Part shown: one piece after another, positions 63,781-64,000 of the stretch | How the letters are laid out: each line of letters begins with the position of its first letter | Numbering within the stretch: position 1 is the first letter of the stretch | DNA from: Paludibacteraceae bacterium | GTDB lineage: Bacteria; Bacteroidota; Bacteroidia; Bacteroidales; Paludibacteraceae | Assembly: GCA_017559385.1 (NCBI GenBank) | Contig: JAFYSK010000031.1 | Coordinates: 62,001-126,000 of the forward strand | Direction: 5' to 3' | Length of the DNA: 64,000 nucleotides | Notes under the pieces: model-generated | Database searches by the model: none | What the model saw: the letters and a program-made list of their open reading frames with translations, nothing else | What the model was told of the DNA's origin: nothing | Made by a program: the position numbers and the translations under genes

Positions 63781-64000
63781 ATGAAAACTTTAACAAAACA
63801 AATCTTTGCCACTCTAATCGTGGCATGTGGCTTGTTGGCATGTAATCCAACAGACGAATTAATCAACGAAAGTGTCATCGAACCTACGAATGTTAAGCCC
63901 ATGAGACGGTCTGCAGGGAATAGCGTATTAAATGCCCTTACATTCGATTCTATAGCTCAAGCAGATGCAATGCTGGAAGCTATGCAATCTATTGATAATG
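63781..64000 (+). CDS. Lipoprotein, N-terminal part (runs off the window)
   Basis: At least 73 residues. Signal peptide MKTLTKQIFATLIVACGLLA with lipobox LLAC (Cys21), then a Thr/Asn-rich stretch and LTFDSIAQADAMLEAMQSID, a beginning common to many Bacteroidota surface lipoproteins. Its promoter region duplicates that of the 62-kb pair, so it may be co-regulated with it. The family cannot be told from this fragment. Confidence 0.75.
   Translation, partial: MKTLTKQIFATLIVACGLLACNPTDELINESVIEPTNVKPMRRSAGNSVLNALTFDSIAQADAMLEAMQSIDN

Overview
The window comes from a Bacteroidota chromosome, most likely a member of the order Bacteroidales that carries a type IX secretion system (T9SS). The evidence is an intact porP/sprF-gldK-gldL-gldM-gldN cluster, many -33 TTTG / -7 TAnnTTTG promoters with a spacer close to 20 bp, the virtual absence of Shine-Dalgarno sequences, BspA-like leucine-rich proteins, SpmA-SpmB and DUF3098/DUF2795/DUF4827 family genes, and a Bacteroidota-type second EF-G. 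No tRNA, rRNA or CRISPR array was seen.

Layout. 1-6.9 kb (+): end of an exonuclease III gene, then a tightly overlapping envelope-glycan operon: lptB, a kelch lipoprotein, a Wzi-like barrel, two glycosyltransferases (the second fused to a WaaP/InaA-like kinase) and an O-antigen ligase-like polymerase/ligase. 6.8-16.1 kb (-): a chain running from a Thr-rich lipoprotein through hflX, an ABC ATPase, ruvB, a HAD phosphatase, grpE and dnaJ to an outer-membrane barrel. 16.4-29.2 kb (-): a small DUF2795 gene, the T9SS core, a hairpin terminator, then ftsX-DUF3098-uppP-truB-queA-ung-polA. The Pol I is unusual in having lost almost all of the 3'-5' exonuclease domain. 29.3-44.9 kb: housekeeping genes on both strands (adenosyltransferase, methyltransferase, SpmAB fusion, ybeY, an inserted BspA-like gene, fusA2, a nucleotidase, an FtsB-like protein, a LacI regulator, a lone GH65 N-terminal domain, ruvC, ferredoxin, lpxB, surE, glmM, two lipoproteins).

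45.0-57.2 kb (-) is an accessory island of about 15 poorly characterised genes in one direction. It contains recurring paralogous modules, cytoplasmic BspA-type repeat proteins, one of them fused to a PD-(D/E)XK nuclease, a DUF2779 protein (Cas4-like plus DnaQ-like nuclease), an HELAH metallopeptidase-like protein, Sel1-like proteins and a Cse60-like protein. Two transcription units in it start with the same ~50-bp upstream element. A strongly structured RNA candidate lies just outside it (57.4-57.6 kb). 57.9-63.4 kb holds further variable genes: a decayed lipoprotein, a PH-like membrane protein, an AAA ATPase with a nuclease-like partner (candidate defence pair), and a gene pair of unknown function whose 83-bp promoter region is duplicated without gaps in front of the lipoprotein gene that runs off the right edge.

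The strongest candidates for undescribed biology are the 45-57 kb island (repeat-protein/nuclease fusion, shared modules and shared control element), the 61.9-64 kb twin-promoter unit, and the AAA ATPase/nuclease-like pair. All function statements for these are inference from motifs and context.
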